From positions 1 through 46,112 of the forward strand of contig VGCZ01000042.1 of NCBI GenBank assembly GCA_016869975.1: a stretch of 46,112 bases of DNA, read 5' to 3'. A program made the position numbers and the translations under genes. The notes beneath the pieces are model-generated. The model was not told the origin of the DNA, searched no databases, and worked only from the letters and a program-made list of their open reading frames with translations. Position 1 is the first letter of the stretch; each line of letters opens with the position of its first letter. Of the stretch, positions 8,968 through 18,399 are shown piece by piece. Source of the stretch: Alphaproteobacteria bacterium (GTDB lineage: Bacteria; Pseudomonadota; Alphaproteobacteria; Reyranellales; Reyranellaceae).

Positions 8968-9954
8968 TCACTCCGGCTGGATGCCGGCGAGCTTGGCCAC
9001 GTCGCCCCAGAGCTTCAGCTCGGCTGTGATGCGCGCGGCGAAGACGTCGGGCGGCTCGCCGCCCGGCTCGCTGGCGAGATCGGCGATCTTGGCCCTCATC
9101 TCGGGCTCGGCCAGCACGGCGACACAGTCGGCGTGGATCTTGGTGACGAGCGCCGGCGGCATGCCGCTGGGCCCGAACAGCGAGAACCAGCCCGGCCGGA
9201 CCATATCGGGGATGCCGAGCTCGGCCATGGTCGGAACCTCGGGGATCACCGCCAGGCGCTTCTCGGTGGTCACCGCCAGCATGCGCAAGAGGCCGCTGCG
9301 ATGGTTGGCCATCGCCGTCAGCGGGCTGGTCATGCCGACGGGAATGTGGCCGCCGATCAATTCCTGAATCATCGGCGCGGCGCCCTTGTACTGGACGTTC
9401 TCGATCTGCAGCCCGCTCTTCACCCGGAACAGCTCGCCCGTCATGCGCGTGGTGTTCTCGGTGCTGCCCCACTGGACTTTGCCGGGATTGGCCTTGGCCT
9501 CCTTCATGAACTTTTCCATCGAGTCCATACCGCGCTTGGGCGAGCCGACCAGGGTGATGCCGCCCAGCACCAAGGTAGTGATGGGGGTGAAGTCCTTCTC
9601 TGTGTTGTAGGGCAGGACCTTGGTGGTGAACGGGGTGATGACGTGCGCGCTGGTCATGATCAGCAGCGTGTAACCATCGGGTGGAGCCTTGGCGACGATC
9701 TCGCTGCCGAGGATGCCGCTGGCGCCGCTCTTGTTGTCGATCACCGCGGTCTGTTTCCAGCGCTCGGCCAGCTTCGGCACGATCAGCCGCGCCACGAGAT
9801 CTGTGCCGCCACCCGCCGGGAAGGGCACCACGATGCGCACGGTCTTGTTGGGGTAGTCCTGCGCGCGCAGCAACGATGGCGCCGCCAGCAGGCCCGCCAT
9901 CGCCAGACCACCGCACGTCATCGCACGCCGTCCAAATCGCCGGTTTTCCGTCAT
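8968..9954 (-). CDS. Tripartite tricarboxylate transporter substrate-binding protein (Bug/TctC)
   Basis: The 328-residue protein starts at 9954 behind a good ribosome site (GGGAGG). It has a twin-arginine-like leader (RRFGRRAM, then a hydrophobic stretch ending LLRA), so export to the periplasm is expected. Mature-domain motifs of the Bug family are clear: [19 protein letters not shown] near the start, APPDGYTLL, and [12 protein letters not shown] towards the end. Bug proteins bind carboxylates and similar small acids for TctAB transporters; no tctA or tctB lies in the window. It is divergent from purH and convergent with the hydrolase gene, so it stands alone. Confidence 0.9.
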   Translation of the reverse strand: MTENRRFGRRAMTCGGLAMAGLLAAPSLLRAQDYPNKTVRIVVPFPAGGGTDLVARLIVPKLAERWKQTAVIDNKSGASGILGSEIVAKAPPDGYTLLIMTSAHVITPFTTKVLPYNTEKDFTPITTLVLGGITLVGSPKRGMDSMEKFMKEAKANPGKVQWGSTENTTRMTGELFRVKSGLQIENVQYKGAAPMIQELIGGHIPVGMTSPLTAMANHRSGLLRMLAVTTEKRLAVIPEVPTMAELGIPDMVRPGWFSLFGPSGMPPALVTKIHADCVAVLAEPEMRAKIADLASEPGGEPPDVFAARITAELKLWGDVAKLAGIQPE

Positions 9955-10101
9955 GTCACACCTCCCTATCCCGCCTGTCTCGGCCGTTGGGTGCAAAATT
10001 ACGCGATATCCGCCGGACCATCCACAATCCGTCGCATCCCCCTGCCATCGCCGTTTGCTATAGAGCGCGCCGATTCCCCCCCTCCGCAGCCGGAAGCCGC
10101 C

Positions 10102-11715
10102 ATGTCCGCCCCCGCCCAGGTCCAGCCCTCGCCCACCCCAGACCTGGCGCGCATCGGCCGCGCCCTGGTCTCGGTGTCCGACAAGGAGGGGCTGGTCGAG
10201 TTCGGCCGCTTCCTTGCCCAGAGGGGCGTCGAGATCCTCTCGACCGGGGGTTCGGCCAAGGCGTTGCGCGATGCCGGCATCAAGGTGGTCGAGGTCTCCG
10301 ACCACACGGGCTTCCCCGAGATCATGGACGGCCGGGTCAAGACGCTGCAGCCCTCGATCCATGGCGGCATTCTCGGCCGGCGCACCGATGCCGGTCACCA
10401 GAAGGCGATGGCCGACCACCGGATCGCGCCGATCGATCTGGTCGTGGTCAACCTCTACCCGTTCGAGGCCACGGTGGCGCGCGGCGCCGACTACGCGACC
10501 TCGGTCGAGAACATCGATATCGGCGGCCCGGCGCTGATCCGCGCCTCGGCCAAGAACCATGACTTCGTGACCATCGCCGTCGACCCCCAGGACTACGCCG
10601 CGATCCGCGCCGAGATGGAAGCCAATGGCGGCGCGACGAGCCTGGCGCTACGCCGCAAGCTCGCCGCCAAGGCCTATGCGCGCACCGCCGCCTACGATTC
10701 GGCGATCGCGCAGTGGTTCGCGCGGCAGCAGGGCGAAGCCTTTCCCGAGCGCCTGACCATGGCCGCCACCCGCGTGCAAACCTTGCGCTACGGCGAGAAC
10801 CCGCATCAGCAGGCCGCCTTCTACAGCGACGGCAGCAACCGTCCCGGCGTCGCCACCGCGCGCATGGTCCAGGGCAAGGAGCTGTCCTACAACAACATCG
10901 GCGACACCGAGGCGGCCTACGAATGCGTCGCGGAGTTCAAGGAGCCGGCCGTCGTCGTCATCAAGCACGCCAATCCCTGCGGCGTGGCGATCGGCCCCGA
11001 CCAGTACAGCGCCTACCTGAAGGCTTATGCCTGCGATCCGGTGTCGATCTTCGGCGGCATCGTCGCGGTCAACACCACGCTCGAAGCGCGCACGGCCGAG
11101 GATCTCTCCAAGCTCTTCCTCGAGGTCGTGATCGCGCCCGACGCGACGCCGGAGGCGCTGGAGATTCTCGCCAAGCGCAAGAACGTGCGCGTACTGCTGG
11201 CCGGCTCGTTGCCCGATCCGACCACGGCGGGCATGACGCTGAAGAGCGTCGCCGGCGGCTACCTGTTCCAGACCCGTGACAACGGCAAGGTCGGCCGCGG
11301 CGACCTCAAGGTCGTCACCAAGCGCGCGCCGACGGCCAAGGAACTCGATGACTTGTTGTTCGCTTTCACCGTCTGCAAACACGTGAAGTCCAACGCCATC
11401 GTCTACGCCAAGGACGGCGCCACGGTGGGCGTCGGCGCCGGCCAGATGAACCGCCGCGATTCCTCGCGCATCGCCGCCATCCGCGCCGCCGAGTCGGGGG
11501 AGATGGCCAAGCTGGCGCAGAGCCCGGCGGTCGGCAGCGTCGTCGCCTCCGACGCCTTCTTCCCCTTCGCCGACGGCCTGCTCGCCGCCGCCGAGGCCGG
11601 CGCCACCGCGGTCATCCAGCCCGGCGGCTCGATGCGCGACAAGGAGGTGATCGAGGCGGCTGACGAAAAGGGCCTGGCGATGGTGTTCACAGGGATGCGC
11701 CATTTCCGGCATTGA
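10102..11715 (+). CDS. purH: Bifunctional AICAR formyltransferase/IMP cyclohydrolase
   Basis: PurH carries out the last two steps of IMP synthesis in the cytoplasm. The N-terminal MGS-like cyclohydrolase domain shows [34 protein letters not shown] and [15 protein letters not shown]. The C-terminal formyltransferase domain shows [14 protein letters not shown], the catalytic-site motif [10 protein letters not shown] and [16 protein letters not shown]. The start at 10102 gives 537 residues, the usual size. The longer upstream open frame is a shadow through the divergent Bug gene. Confidence 0.97.
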   Translation: MSAPAQVQPSPTPDLARIGRALVSVSDKEGLVEFGRFLAQRGVEILSTGGSAKALRDAGIKVVEVSDHTGFPEIMDGRVKTLQPSIHGGILGRRTDAGHQKAMADHRIAPIDLVVVNLYPFEATVARGADYATSVENIDIGGPALIRASAKNHDFVTIAVDPQDYAAIRAEMEANGGATSLALRRKLAAKAYARTAAYDSAIAQWFARQQGEAFPERLTMAATRVQTLRYGENPHQQAAFYSDGSNRPGVATARMVQGKELSYNNIGDTEAAYECVAEFKEPAVVVIKHANPCGVAIGPDQYSAYLKAYACDPVSIFGGIVAVNTTLEARTAEDLSKLFLEVVIAPDATPEALEILAKRKNVRVLLAGSLPDPTTAGMTLKSVAGGYLFQTRDNGKVGRGDLKVVTKRAPTAKELDDLLFAFTVCKHVKSNAIVYAKDGATVGVGAGQMNRRDSSRIAAIRAAESGEMAKLAQSPAVGSVVASDAFFPFADGLLAAAEAGATAVIQPGGSMRDKEVIEAADEKGLAMVFTGMRHFRH

Positions 11716-11764
11716 TTCGCGCCCGCGATGCACCGATATCTGGCGAAAGATCAGAGCGGTGACG

Positions 11765-12436
11765 ATGAAGCCACATCTGACACGGCGACAGACGATCGTT
11801 GGTTTGGGCGTTTGCCTGGGCGCGTCGCTCGCGACCCCTGCTTTGGCGCAGCCCGCCTTCCAGCCGCGCGACCTGACGTTTCGCGTCATCCGCAAGGGCA
11901 GCCCGATGGGCACCTTCGCGACGCGCTTCCAGTACCAGGGCGACCAGCTCGTCGCGCGCACGTCGGTGGCGCTGGAGGTCCGCGTCGCCGGCTTGCGCGT
12001 CTTCCGCTATTCGCACGAATCGACCGAGATCCGCCGCGGCGATGAGCTGCTGTCGCTACGGGCCGAGACCTACGATAACGGGCCGACCTATACGGTGAGC
12101 GCCACGCCGGTGGCGGGCGGACTCAAGCTCGAAGGGCCCGACAACAACCGCAGCATATCGACGCGCAGCCTGAGCTCGAATTGCGTCTGGCATCCGGGAT
12201 TCGTCCGGCCGCAACAGCCGGTGATCGACGCCGAGCGCGCGCGTTACGAGTTGCCGCGCGTCGAGGCGCTGGGCCAGCGCATGATGACGGTGATGGGCGC
12301 GCAGCGGCTCGCCTCTGGCCACCGCATGACCGTGTCCTATGCCAATGGCGAGCTCTGGCACGACGCGGCCGGCGACTGGGTCTACGCCGTCTTCAACATC
12401 AAGGGCGAGACCCTGACCTACGAGCGCATCGCCTAG
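11765..12436 (+). CDS. DUF6134-like exported protein
   Basis: The start at 11765 (MKPHLTRRQTIVGLG) gives 223 residues with a twin-arginine-type leader that ends near TPALAQP, so the mature protein is likely periplasmic. The rest is rich in beta strands: LTFRVIRKGSPMGTFATRF, then TYTVSATPVAGGLKLEG and the end YAVFNIKGETLTYERIA. This pattern matches the uncharacterised DUF6134 family. The sequence shows no catalytic motif. It sits 49 bases after purH and 20 bases before a second Bug protein. A GTG at 11759 is an alternative start. Confidence 0.7.
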   Translation: MKPHLTRRQTIVGLGVCLGASLATPALAQPAFQPRDLTFRVIRKGSPMGTFATRFQYQGDQLVARTSVALEVRVAGLRVFRYSHESTEIRRGDELLSLRAETYDNGPTYTVSATPVAGGLKLEGPDNNRSISTRSLSSNCVWHPGFVRPQQPVIDAERARYELPRVEALGQRMMTVMGAQRLASGHRMTVSYANGELWHDAAGDWVYAVFNIKGETLTYERIA

Positions 12437-12456
12437 GCGGTGCTATACTCGGGGGC

Positions 12457-13425
12457 ATGAAACGCAGATCGGTCCTGGCCGGCCTCGCGCTGACGACAGC
12501 CGCCGGCGCCAACCGCGCGGCCCTGGCGCAGTCGTATCCCAGCAGGCCGATCCGGCTGGTGGTGGGCTATTCACCGGGCGGCGGCAACGACCTGATCGCG
12601 CGCATCGTCGCGGCCAAGCTGCAGGAGCGGCTTGGCCAGCCGGTGATCGTCGAGAACAAGGCAGGCGCGCAGTCGATCATCGCCGCCGAGCTGGTCGCGC
12701 GTTCCGCACCCGACGGCTACACGCTTCTCGTGGCGCCGAGCGGACCGATGACCATCAACCCCGCCGTCTTCCGCAAGCTGCCCTACGCGCCCGCCCAGGA
12801 CTTCGCGCCGATCTCGCTGATGGCCGAGTTCCCGCTGATGCTGGCGGTCGGCGCACAGCAGCCGATCAAGAGCGTCGCCGAGCTGGTGGCCAAGGCCAAG
12901 GCCGATCCCAAGACTGCGAACTACGCATCGAGCGCCACGCCCTTCCAGCTCGCTTCGGAGCTGTTCAACCAGAAGACCGGTAGCGCCTTTCAGCACATCC
13001 CCTATCGCGGCAGCGGCGAATCGGTGAACGCGGTCGTGTCGGGCACCGTGCTGATGACCATCGCCGATTCCGGCCCGATGTCGGGACCGCTGAAGGGCGG
13101 CCTGCTGCGCGCGCTGGCGATCACCGCGAGCAAGCGCCATCGTGCCTTTCCCGACGTGCCGACCATGGCCGAGGCGGGCATACCGGGCATGGAGATCACG
13201 CTGTGGACTGGGCTGGTTGCGCCCGCCGGCACACCGGTGGATGTCGTCGCGAAGCTTCAGGCGGAAATCGCCGCCATCGTCGCGCTCCCTGACGTGAAGG
13301 AGCGCTTCGAGCAGATCGCCGTCGATCCGCGCAGCGCCACGTCGGACGAGTACCGCGCGCTGATCATCAGCGACATCGCGCGCTGGAAGGCGGTAGCCGA
13401 CACCGCCAACATCAAGCTCGACTAG
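12457..13425 (+). CDS. Tripartite tricarboxylate transporter substrate-binding protein (Bug/TctC), second copy
   Basis: This 322-residue protein starts MKRRSVLAGLALTTAAG, a basic then hydrophobic leader ending LAQ, so it should be periplasmic. Family motifs are YPSRPIRLVVGYSPGGGND, APDGYTLLVAPSG, the mid-domain YRGSGESVNAV and PDVPTMAEAGIPG. It is only moderately similar to the Bug protein at 8968, so the two are paralogues rather than a recent duplication. It is followed after 10 bases by a TPP enzyme and then a VOC protein. This suggests that its ligand is a carboxylic acid degraded by those enzymes. A TATACT box at 12442 may be its promoter. Confidence 0.9.
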   Translation: MKRRSVLAGLALTTAAGANRAALAQSYPSRPIRLVVGYSPGGGNDLIARIVAAKLQERLGQPVIVENKAGAQSIIAAELVARSAPDGYTLLVAPSGPMTINPAVFRKLPYAPAQDFAPISLMAEFPLMLAVGAQQPIKSVAELVAKAKADPKTANYASSATPFQLASELFNQKTGSAFQHIPYRGSGESVNAVVSGTVLMTIADSGPMSGPLKGGLLRALAITASKRHRAFPDVPTMAEAGIPGMEITLWTGLVAPAGTPVDVVAKLQAEIAAIVALPDVKERFEQIAVDPRSATSDEYRALIISDIARWKAVADTANIKLD

Positions 13426-13435
13426 GAGGCGCGTC

Positions 13436-15166
13436 ATGGACGGCAACGAGGTCCAGCGCTCGACCGCCGCCTATTTCCTCGAGGGCCTCGACGAGATCGG
13501 CATCGACTATCTGTTCTGCAATTTCGGCACCGATCACGCGCCGCTGATCGAGGAGATGGCGGCGGCGCGACGCGCCGGACGCAAGCTGCCGGGCATCGTG
13601 CTCTGCCCGCACGAGAACACCGCCGTGCACATGGCCGCTGGCTACGCGCTCGCAACGGGCCGCGGCCAGGGCGTGATGGTGCATGTCGACGCCGGTACCG
13701 CCAACTCGGCGATGGCCCTGCACAATCTCTGCCGCGCGCGCATCCCCGTGATGCTTATGGCCGGCAAGGCGCCGTTCACGACGCGCGGCGAGCTGCTGGG
13801 TTCGCGCGACACCTACGTGCATTTCGTGCAGGAGCCGTTCGACCAGGCGAGCGTGGTGCGGCCCTACACCAAGTGGGAATACAACCTGCCCTCGGGCGTG
13901 ATCGTTAAGGAAGCGCTGCGCCGCGCCCACACCGTGATGTCGAGCGATCCGCGCGGGCCGGTGTACCTGACCTTCCCGCGCGAAACGCTCACCGAGCTGT
14001 GGTCGGAGAGCGCCATCCGCTCCTATCCCGGCGAACGTTTCGGGCCGGTGGCGGCGAGCGGCGTCGATGCCGCGACCATCGAGACCTTGGCGAGCCGCCT
14101 GCTGACGGCCAAACGGCCGCTGCTGATCACCGCCTATTCCGGCCGCAACCACGCCACGCCGGCCATCCTCGATCGCCTGGCGCGCTTCGCCGGTATCCGC
14201 GTCGTCGAGTTCAGCCCGCTGCACATGAACATGCCGCAGGACTCGCCCTGCCATGGCGGCTTCGTCGCCGGCAAGCATGTCGCGGCGGCCGATGTCGGCC
14301 TGCTGGTCGATGTCGACGTGCCGTGGATCCCGCAGGACACGCCCGACGATCCCGGCACTTGGTGGGCGCATATCGATATCGACGCCGAGAAGCGCGCCAT
14401 GCCGATGTGGACCTTCCCGGGCAATCTGCGCATCCAGGGCGACAGCCACCGCGTGCTCTCAGATCTGATGGCGGCGCTGGAAAAGCGCGCCGATGCCGCC
14501 TTCCGCGACCGCGCCGCCAAGCGCGTCGCCGCTCTGGCCGAGGAACAGGCGGCGCGCCGCACGCAGGCCGCGGCGCTCGCCGCGGATCAGGGCGCGGCGG
14601 GTCAGATCAACCCCCACTATCTCTGCGCCGCCGTGGCTCGCGCGTTGAAGCCCGAGGACATCATCCTCAACGAGGCGATCCGCAACGGCCCCGTGGTCTT
14701 CCAGCAGGTACCCCGCACGCGGCCCGGCACCCGGGTGGGTCTCGCCGGCGGCGGCCTGGGCTTCTCCGGCGGCATGGCGCTGGGCCTGAAGCTGGCGATG
14801 CCCGAACGCACCATCGTGCAGTTCGTCGGCGACGGCACCTTCTACTTCTCCAACCCGCAATCGACGGCCTCGGTCGCCAGCCAGTACGGCTTGCCGGTGC
14901 TCACCGTCGTGCTCGACAACACCGGCTGGGGCGCCGTGAAGGCCGCGACCTTGCGCGTCTATCCCGAGGGTGAAGCGAAAGCCGAAGGCGAGTTCGGCGC
15001 CACGCTCTCGCCGCACATGGACTTCGCCAAGGTCGCGGAAGCCAGCGGCGCCCATGGTGAGCTGGTGTCCGATCCCGCCCAGGTCGAGGCCGCCATCGCC
15101 CGCTGCCTCGACGCGGTACGCGGCGGCCGCTCGGCCCTGTTACACGCCAAAGTGACCAAGATCTGA
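13436..15166 (+). CDS. Thiamine-pyrophosphate-requiring enzyme (acetolactate synthase-like)
   Basis: The 576-residue protein has the three-domain layout of the POX/acetolactate synthase family. The catalytic glutamate is Glu60 (PHENTAVHMAAGYA), and the middle domain covers roughly residues 190-330. The TPP-binding motif runs from GDG at 465-467 to Asn495 (VVLDNTGWGAVK). These motifs support a 2-keto-acid lyase, ligase or decarboxylase. The exact reaction is not set by sequence, and it lacks the neighbours of a true ilvB. It lies between a Bug binding protein and a VOC gene with gaps of about 10 bases on each side, so a small catabolic operon is likely. Confidence 0.88.
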   Translation: MDGNEVQRSTAAYFLEGLDEIGIDYLFCNFGTDHAPLIEEMAAARRAGRKLPGIVLCPHENTAVHMAAGYALATGRGQGVMVHVDAGTANSAMALHNLCRARIPVMLMAGKAPFTTRGELLGSRDTYVHFVQEPFDQASVVRPYTKWEYNLPSGVIVKEALRRAHTVMSSDPRGPVYLTFPRETLTELWSESAIRSYPGERFGPVAASGVDAATIETLASRLLTAKRPLLITAYSGRNHATPAILDRLARFAGIRVVEFSPLHMNMPQDSPCHGGFVAGKHVAAADVGLLVDVDVPWIPQDTPDDPGTWWAHIDIDAEKRAMPMWTFPGNLRIQGDSHRVLSDLMAALEKRADAAFRDRAAKRVAALAEEQAARRTQAAALAADQGAAGQINPHYLCAAVARALKPEDIILNEAIRNGPVVFQQVPRTRPGTRVGLAGGGLGFSGGMALGLKLAMPERTIVQFVGDGTFYFSNPQSTASVASQYGLPVLTVVLDNTGWGAVKAATLRVYPEGEAKAEGEFGATLSPHMDFAKVAEASGAHGELVSDPAQVEAAIARCLDAVRGGRSALLHAKVTKI

Positions 15167-15175
15167 GGATTAGCC

Positions 15176-15580
15176 ATGACCGTTTCTGTCGAAGCCCTCG
15201 ATCATCTCGTGATCAACGTGAAGGACGTCGAAGTCGCAGCCGCCTGGTACGAGCGCGTGCTGGGCATGAAGCGCGTGGTCAGCGAGCCCAGGCCCGGCCG
15301 CACGGTCACCTCGATGCATTTCGGGCGGCAGAAGATCAACCTGCGCCCGCACTGGGCGACGCAGAAGCAGTGGTTCACCGGCAACGCCATCGCGCCCGGC
15401 AGCGACGATCTGTGCTTCCTGACGAGCGCGACGCCGCAACAGGTGGCCGATCACTTCAGAAGCTGCGGCGTGGCCATCGAAGCGGAGCCGAGCGAGCGGC
15501 TCGGCGCCATGGGCGTCATCGTCTCGGTCTACTGCCGCGATCCCGACGGCAATTTGATCGAGGTCTCCTCGTACAAATAG
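15176..15580 (+). CDS. VOC-family (glyoxalase/dioxygenase-like) protein
   Basis: The 134-residue protein has two beta-alpha-beta-beta-beta units of the vicinal oxygen chelate fold. ALDHLVINVKDVEVAAAWYE opens the first, and VYCRDPDGNLIEVSSY ends the second with the conserved metal-ligand glutamate. His10 and the final Glu are the likely metal ligands. Substrates in this family range from methylglyoxal adducts to catechols. It starts 9 bases after the TPP enzyme and is probably co-translated with it. Confidence 0.88.
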   Translation: MTVSVEALDHLVINVKDVEVAAAWYERVLGMKRVVSEPRPGRTVTSMHFGRQKINLRPHWATQKQWFTGNAIAPGSDDLCFLTSATPQQVADHFRSCGVAIEAEPSERLGAMGVIVSVYCRDPDGNLIEVSSYK

Positions 15581-15597
15581 TTCAGCCGATACTGCGC

Positions 15598-16440
15598 TCA
15601 AGAGGGGCGGCTGGCGGCGAGCTGTCGGACCGCTTCGGCGGTGGCGGCGTCGGCCGGGAAGAAGAATTCGACCTTGAGCTGCTGCAAGGTCACATCGCGC
15701 GGCATGGCGAAAGTCGTCAAGGTCGTGAAGAATGAGAGATCGCTGTCGCCGCGCCTGACCTGCATCGTCAGCAACGGTGATTCGCCGCCGACGCCGTTGG
15801 GAACACGCCAGTCCTTTGGCATGTCGGGGTAACGGAGCAACTCGTCGAGCAGTTCAGCCGCCGCGGCGTTGGTGCCCTGTAACGCCTCGCGATGCAGCAC
15901 CTGCAGCAGCGAGCCCGTGAACTGTTCCCAGTTGCGGATGAACGGACGCAATCCCTTGGGATGACACACCACGTGCATGGCGTTGTCGGCGAGCGCGTCG
16001 CTTAGCGCGTAAAGCGCGCGAAACGCGCCGAAGATGTGCCGCGACGCCGCGTTGCGCATGCGGACGTTCCAATGGCCGTCGATGACGATGGCGGGAAACG
16101 GCTCCTGCTGCGTCAGCATGAACTCCAGCGCGCGCCGGACGTGCCGCAGCTCCGGCGCGTCGAGGTCGCGCTCGCCATACAGCGGCGCATAGCCGGCCGC
16201 CATCAGCATGGCGTTCTGATCGGCGAACGGGACATCGAGCGCATGGCCAAGCAGCCGGACCATTTCGCGGCTGGGCTGGCCTCGACCCGTCTCGAGAAAG
16301 CACAGATGCCGCGCCGAGATCCGCGCTTCGGTCGCCAGCGCGAGCTGGCTCAGCCGGCGCACCGAGCGCCAGTGCCGTAGCAGGTGCCCGAATCCCGGTG
16401 CCGCCTGTTGCCGGATCGATGTGTTCATCGAGCGATCCAT
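15598..16440 (-). CDS. MmyB-like helix-turn-helix transcriptional regulator
   Basis: This 280-residue protein has an N-terminal Xre-type helix-turn-helix (FGHLLRHWRSVRRLSQLALA, then SARHLCFLETGRGQPSREMV) and a long C-terminal domain of the MmyB ligand-binding type (VIDGHWNVRMRNAA, and LLTMQVRRGDSDLSFFTTLT near the end). MmyB-like regulators are thought to sense a small ligand, possibly a fatty acid. It begins 2 bases after the DUF3237 stop, so the two are one unit, and the dyads at 16950-17016 upstream of that unit are its plausible operator. An internal ATG at 16428 is an alternative start. Confidence 0.85.
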   Translation of the reverse strand: MDRSMNTSIRQQAAPGFGHLLRHWRSVRRLSQLALATEARISARHLCFLETGRGQPSREMVRLLGHALDVPFADQNAMLMAAGYAPLYGERDLDAPELRHVRRALEFMLTQQEPFPAIVIDGHWNVRMRNAASRHIFGAFRALYALSDALADNAMHVVCHPKGLRPFIRNWEQFTGSLLQVLHREALQGTNAAAAELLDELLRYPDMPKDWRVPNGVGGESPLLTMQVRRGDSDLSFFTTLTTFAMPRDVTLQQLKVEFFFPADAATAEAVRQLAASRPS

Positions 16441-16442
16441 TC

Positions 16443-16895
16443 CTATTTGAGCGCGAAGACCTCGGTCGACATGCCCGTGGGCGTGCGTGTGCCGACGCCA
16501 GCCGCGATGAGCCGGTTCAGCCAGAGGTATTTCTCTGTCCCGGTCTCGAAGGTCAGCATGGTGCGGAAATAATACGCCGACGCGCCGATGGTTTCGCCGT
16601 CGCGGATTCGCTGCCGTATCTCGGGCGCTATGTCGAGCATTCCCCGCGACACGACGTAGATCAAAGCGTCGTCGTCGGTGCGCAGCGTCAGACGGATGTC
16701 GAGCTGGAACACCCCGTCCTGCCGGGCCAGGATCCAGTCGCCGCCGCCCGGCAGAACGTCGCCCCGCAGCTTCGCCCCGGAGAACGCGCCGCGCTTCATG
16801 ACCATGATCGATCGCGTGCCGAATGGCGTCTGCCCGATGGTTTGGGGCGCGTCGAGCTCGGCGCTCAGTCGCATCAAAGGCTCGGTATGCAGCAT
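16443..16895 (-). CDS. DUF3237-family protein
   Basis: The start MLHTEPLMRLSAEL at 16895 gives 150 residues of the usual DUF3237 shape: a small beta-barrel with MVMKRGAFSGAKLRGDVLPG, then GGDWILARQDG, and LRTDDDALIYVVSRG. The C-terminal half contains ASAYYFRTMLTFETG. No catalytic residues are defined for this family. Members often sit near oxidoreductases and regulators of aromatic or lipid metabolism. It is translated just upstream of the MmyB-like regulator and is divergent from the SnoaL-like gene. Confidence 0.85.
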   Translation of the reverse strand: MLHTEPLMRLSAELDAPQTIGQTPFGTRSIMVMKRGAFSGAKLRGDVLPGGGDWILARQDGVFQLDIRLTLRTDDDALIYVVSRGMLDIAPEIRQRIRDGETIGASAYYFRTMLTFETGTEKYLWLNRLIAAGVGTRTPTGMSTEVFALK

Positions 16896-16949
16896 GGGAC
16901 CCGCATCGTTTCGTGGCGAACCGGCACGATGCCTATCGCATCTCCAGCC

Positions 16950-17016
16950 GACAATTACGTGAAACGTAAGCGCCGCCTGGAAGCCGCGACCGCTGCTTAC
17001 ATCCCAGGTAATTGTC
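16950..17016. promoter_or_regulatory. Paired inverted repeats between divergent genes (candidate operator)
   Basis: Two dyads share sequence here. One is TTACGT-GAA-ACGTAA, a perfect 6-3-6 inverted repeat at 16955-16969. The other pairs GACAATTAC at 16950-16958 with GTAATTGTC at 17008-17016, a perfect 9-bp inverted repeat about 50 bases apart. The region lies between the starts of DUF3237 (minus) and the SnoaL-like gene (plus) and is AT-rich for this genome. Control by the MmyB-like regulator two genes away is an inference. Confidence 0.45.
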
Positions 17017-17066
17017 CACGCCGCATCGCCGCCTATGCTGACCGCATGTCGCACGAGGGAGATGAC

Positions 17067-17495
17067 ATGAACGAGCTCAAGGCGCTGAACGCCCGGTTCA
17101 TCCACAATTTCGTCACCAACGACGTCAAGTCGCACGACGCCCTGCTGCACCCGCGGTTCATCAGCATGACGTCGCGCGGCGCGCGCGTGAGCCGGGCGGA
17201 CTATCTCAAGCGCTGGGCGACCGGGTTCGATCCGGAGGTCTATGTCTACTGGGACTACCGCGACGAGCTGATCACTGTCTTCGGCGACGTCGCCCTGGTG
17301 CGCGCGACCAACAAAGCGACGATCCGACGCGATGGCGTGGAGAGCACCAACATGTCGACCTACACGGACACATACTTGCGCGAAAAAGGCGAATGGAAGT
17401 GCATCCAGGCGCAGATTACGGCGGTGGCCCCCGAGCACTACCCGGGTGACGAGACAATCGTGCGCGCCTATATCAAGGGCCAGCCGCAGCCATAG
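17067..17495 (+). CDS. SnoaL-like/NTF2-fold protein
   Basis: The ATG at 17067 is preceded by GAGGGAG with a 5-base gap, a better site than the upstream ATG at 17046, and gives 142 residues (MNELKALNARFIHNFV). The cone-shaped NTF2 fold is recognisable from FVTNDVKSHDALLHPRFISM, the strand LITVFGDVALVRATN and TYLREKGEWKCIQAQIT. Proteins of this type are enzymes (isomerases, cyclases) or binding modules; no catalytic pair is obvious. Its 3' end overlaps the convergent tphB-like gene by 23 bases. Confidence 0.8.
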   Translation: MNELKALNARFIHNFVTNDVKSHDALLHPRFISMTSRGARVSRADYLKRWATGFDPEVYVYWDYRDELITVFGDVALVRATNKATIRRDGVESTNMSTYTDTYLREKGEWKCIQAQITAVAPEHYPGDETIVRAYIKGQPQP

Positions 17496-18399
17496 GTCGC
17501 GCGTCGACCAGCAGCTCCAACGTCTCGATCACACCCGTCGCATCGGCGACATTCTTGCCGGCGATGTCGAAGGCGCAGCCATGCGCCACCGAGGCGAACA
17601 GCACCGGCACGCCGATGGTCAGCGCCGAGGCGCGCAAGGGCGAGATCAGCTTGATCGGAATGTGGCCCTGGTCGTGGAACATCGCGAGGTAGACGTCGTG
17701 CTTGCGCTGGCTCAGCAGCAGGTCGGCGCCGATTGGGCCGTCGACGGTGAGACCAAGCGCCTTCAGCCGCGCCACGGCCGGCTTGGTGACGCGCTCGTCC
17801 TCGTCGCCGAACAGCCCGTCCTCGCCGGCGTGCGGGTTAATGCCGAACACGCCCAGGCTGGGTGACTCGATGCCCAGTCGCCGCGCCGCCGCCAGCGTCG
17901 CCTCGGCCGCCAGCACGACCAGCGCCGGCGTCAGTCGCGCCAGCGCCGCGCCGATGGATTCGTGCAACGTCACATGCGCGATGCGCAGCCCCTTGGCCGT
18001 GAGCATCATGAAGGAGCGGTCGCGCGGCGTGCCGGTGAGATCGGCGATCAGCCCGGGATAACCGTTGAAGGCGATGCCGGCGCGATTCACCGCGGTCTCG
18101 GAATGCGGGCAGCCGACGATCGCGTCGATACGACCGCTCTGCGCCAGCTTCACCGCCGCCGCGGCGTAGGCGACGGTCGCCCTGCCGGCGCGCGGGTCAA
18201 GCTGGCCCGGCGCGTATCCCGCCGGATCGAGTCCCGGCGAGTCGATGAACGGTGGCACGTCGACACCCAGCCGCGATGCCGTGTCACGAATGACAAAGCC
18301 GTCGCCAATCAATATCGCCTCTGCGAAATGCGAAGCCGCCTTGATCGCGATCTCCGGCCCGATGCCGTTCGGATCGCCCAGCGTGATGCCAACGCGCAT
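17473..18399 (-). CDS. tphB: Cis-dihydrodiol dehydrogenase of the PdxA family (TphB-like)
   Basis: The 308-residue protein belongs to the PdxA fold (GITLGDPNGIGPEIA at the start, HDQGHIPIKLI and the late ASVAHGCAFDIAGK). It resembles TphB, the dehydrogenase that decarboxylates the terephthalate cis-dihydrodiol to protocatechuate, more than true PdxA. Shared features are CPHSETAVNRAGIAFNGYPG, RIAHVTLHES and GINPHAGEDGLFGDED. Its ATG overlaps the stop of the beta-subunit gene by one base (TGATG), so it is translated with the dioxygenase, not with vitamin B6 genes. Automated annotation would probably call it 4-hydroxythreonine-4-phosphate dehydrogenase. The exact substrate remains an inference. 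Confidence 0.8.
   Translation of the reverse strand: MRVGITLGDPNGIGPEIAIKAASHFAEAILIGDGFVIRDTASRLGVDVPPFIDSPGLDPAGYAPGQLDPRAGRATVAYAAAAVKLAQSGRIDAIVGCPHSETAVNRAGIAFNGYPGLIADLTGTPRDRSFMMLTAKGLRIAHVTLHESIGAALARLTPALVVLAAEATLAAARRLGIESPSLGVFGINPHAGEDGLFGDEDERVTKPAVARLKALGLTVDGPIGADLLLSQRKHDVYLAMFHDQGHIPIKLISPLRASALTIGVPVLFASVAHGCAFDIAGKNVADATGVIETLELLVDARPMAAAGP

Noticed and set aside
9955-10101. Clear promoter for purH
   Set aside because: A TATAGA box is present at 10059, but no -35 element at suitable distance was convincing.
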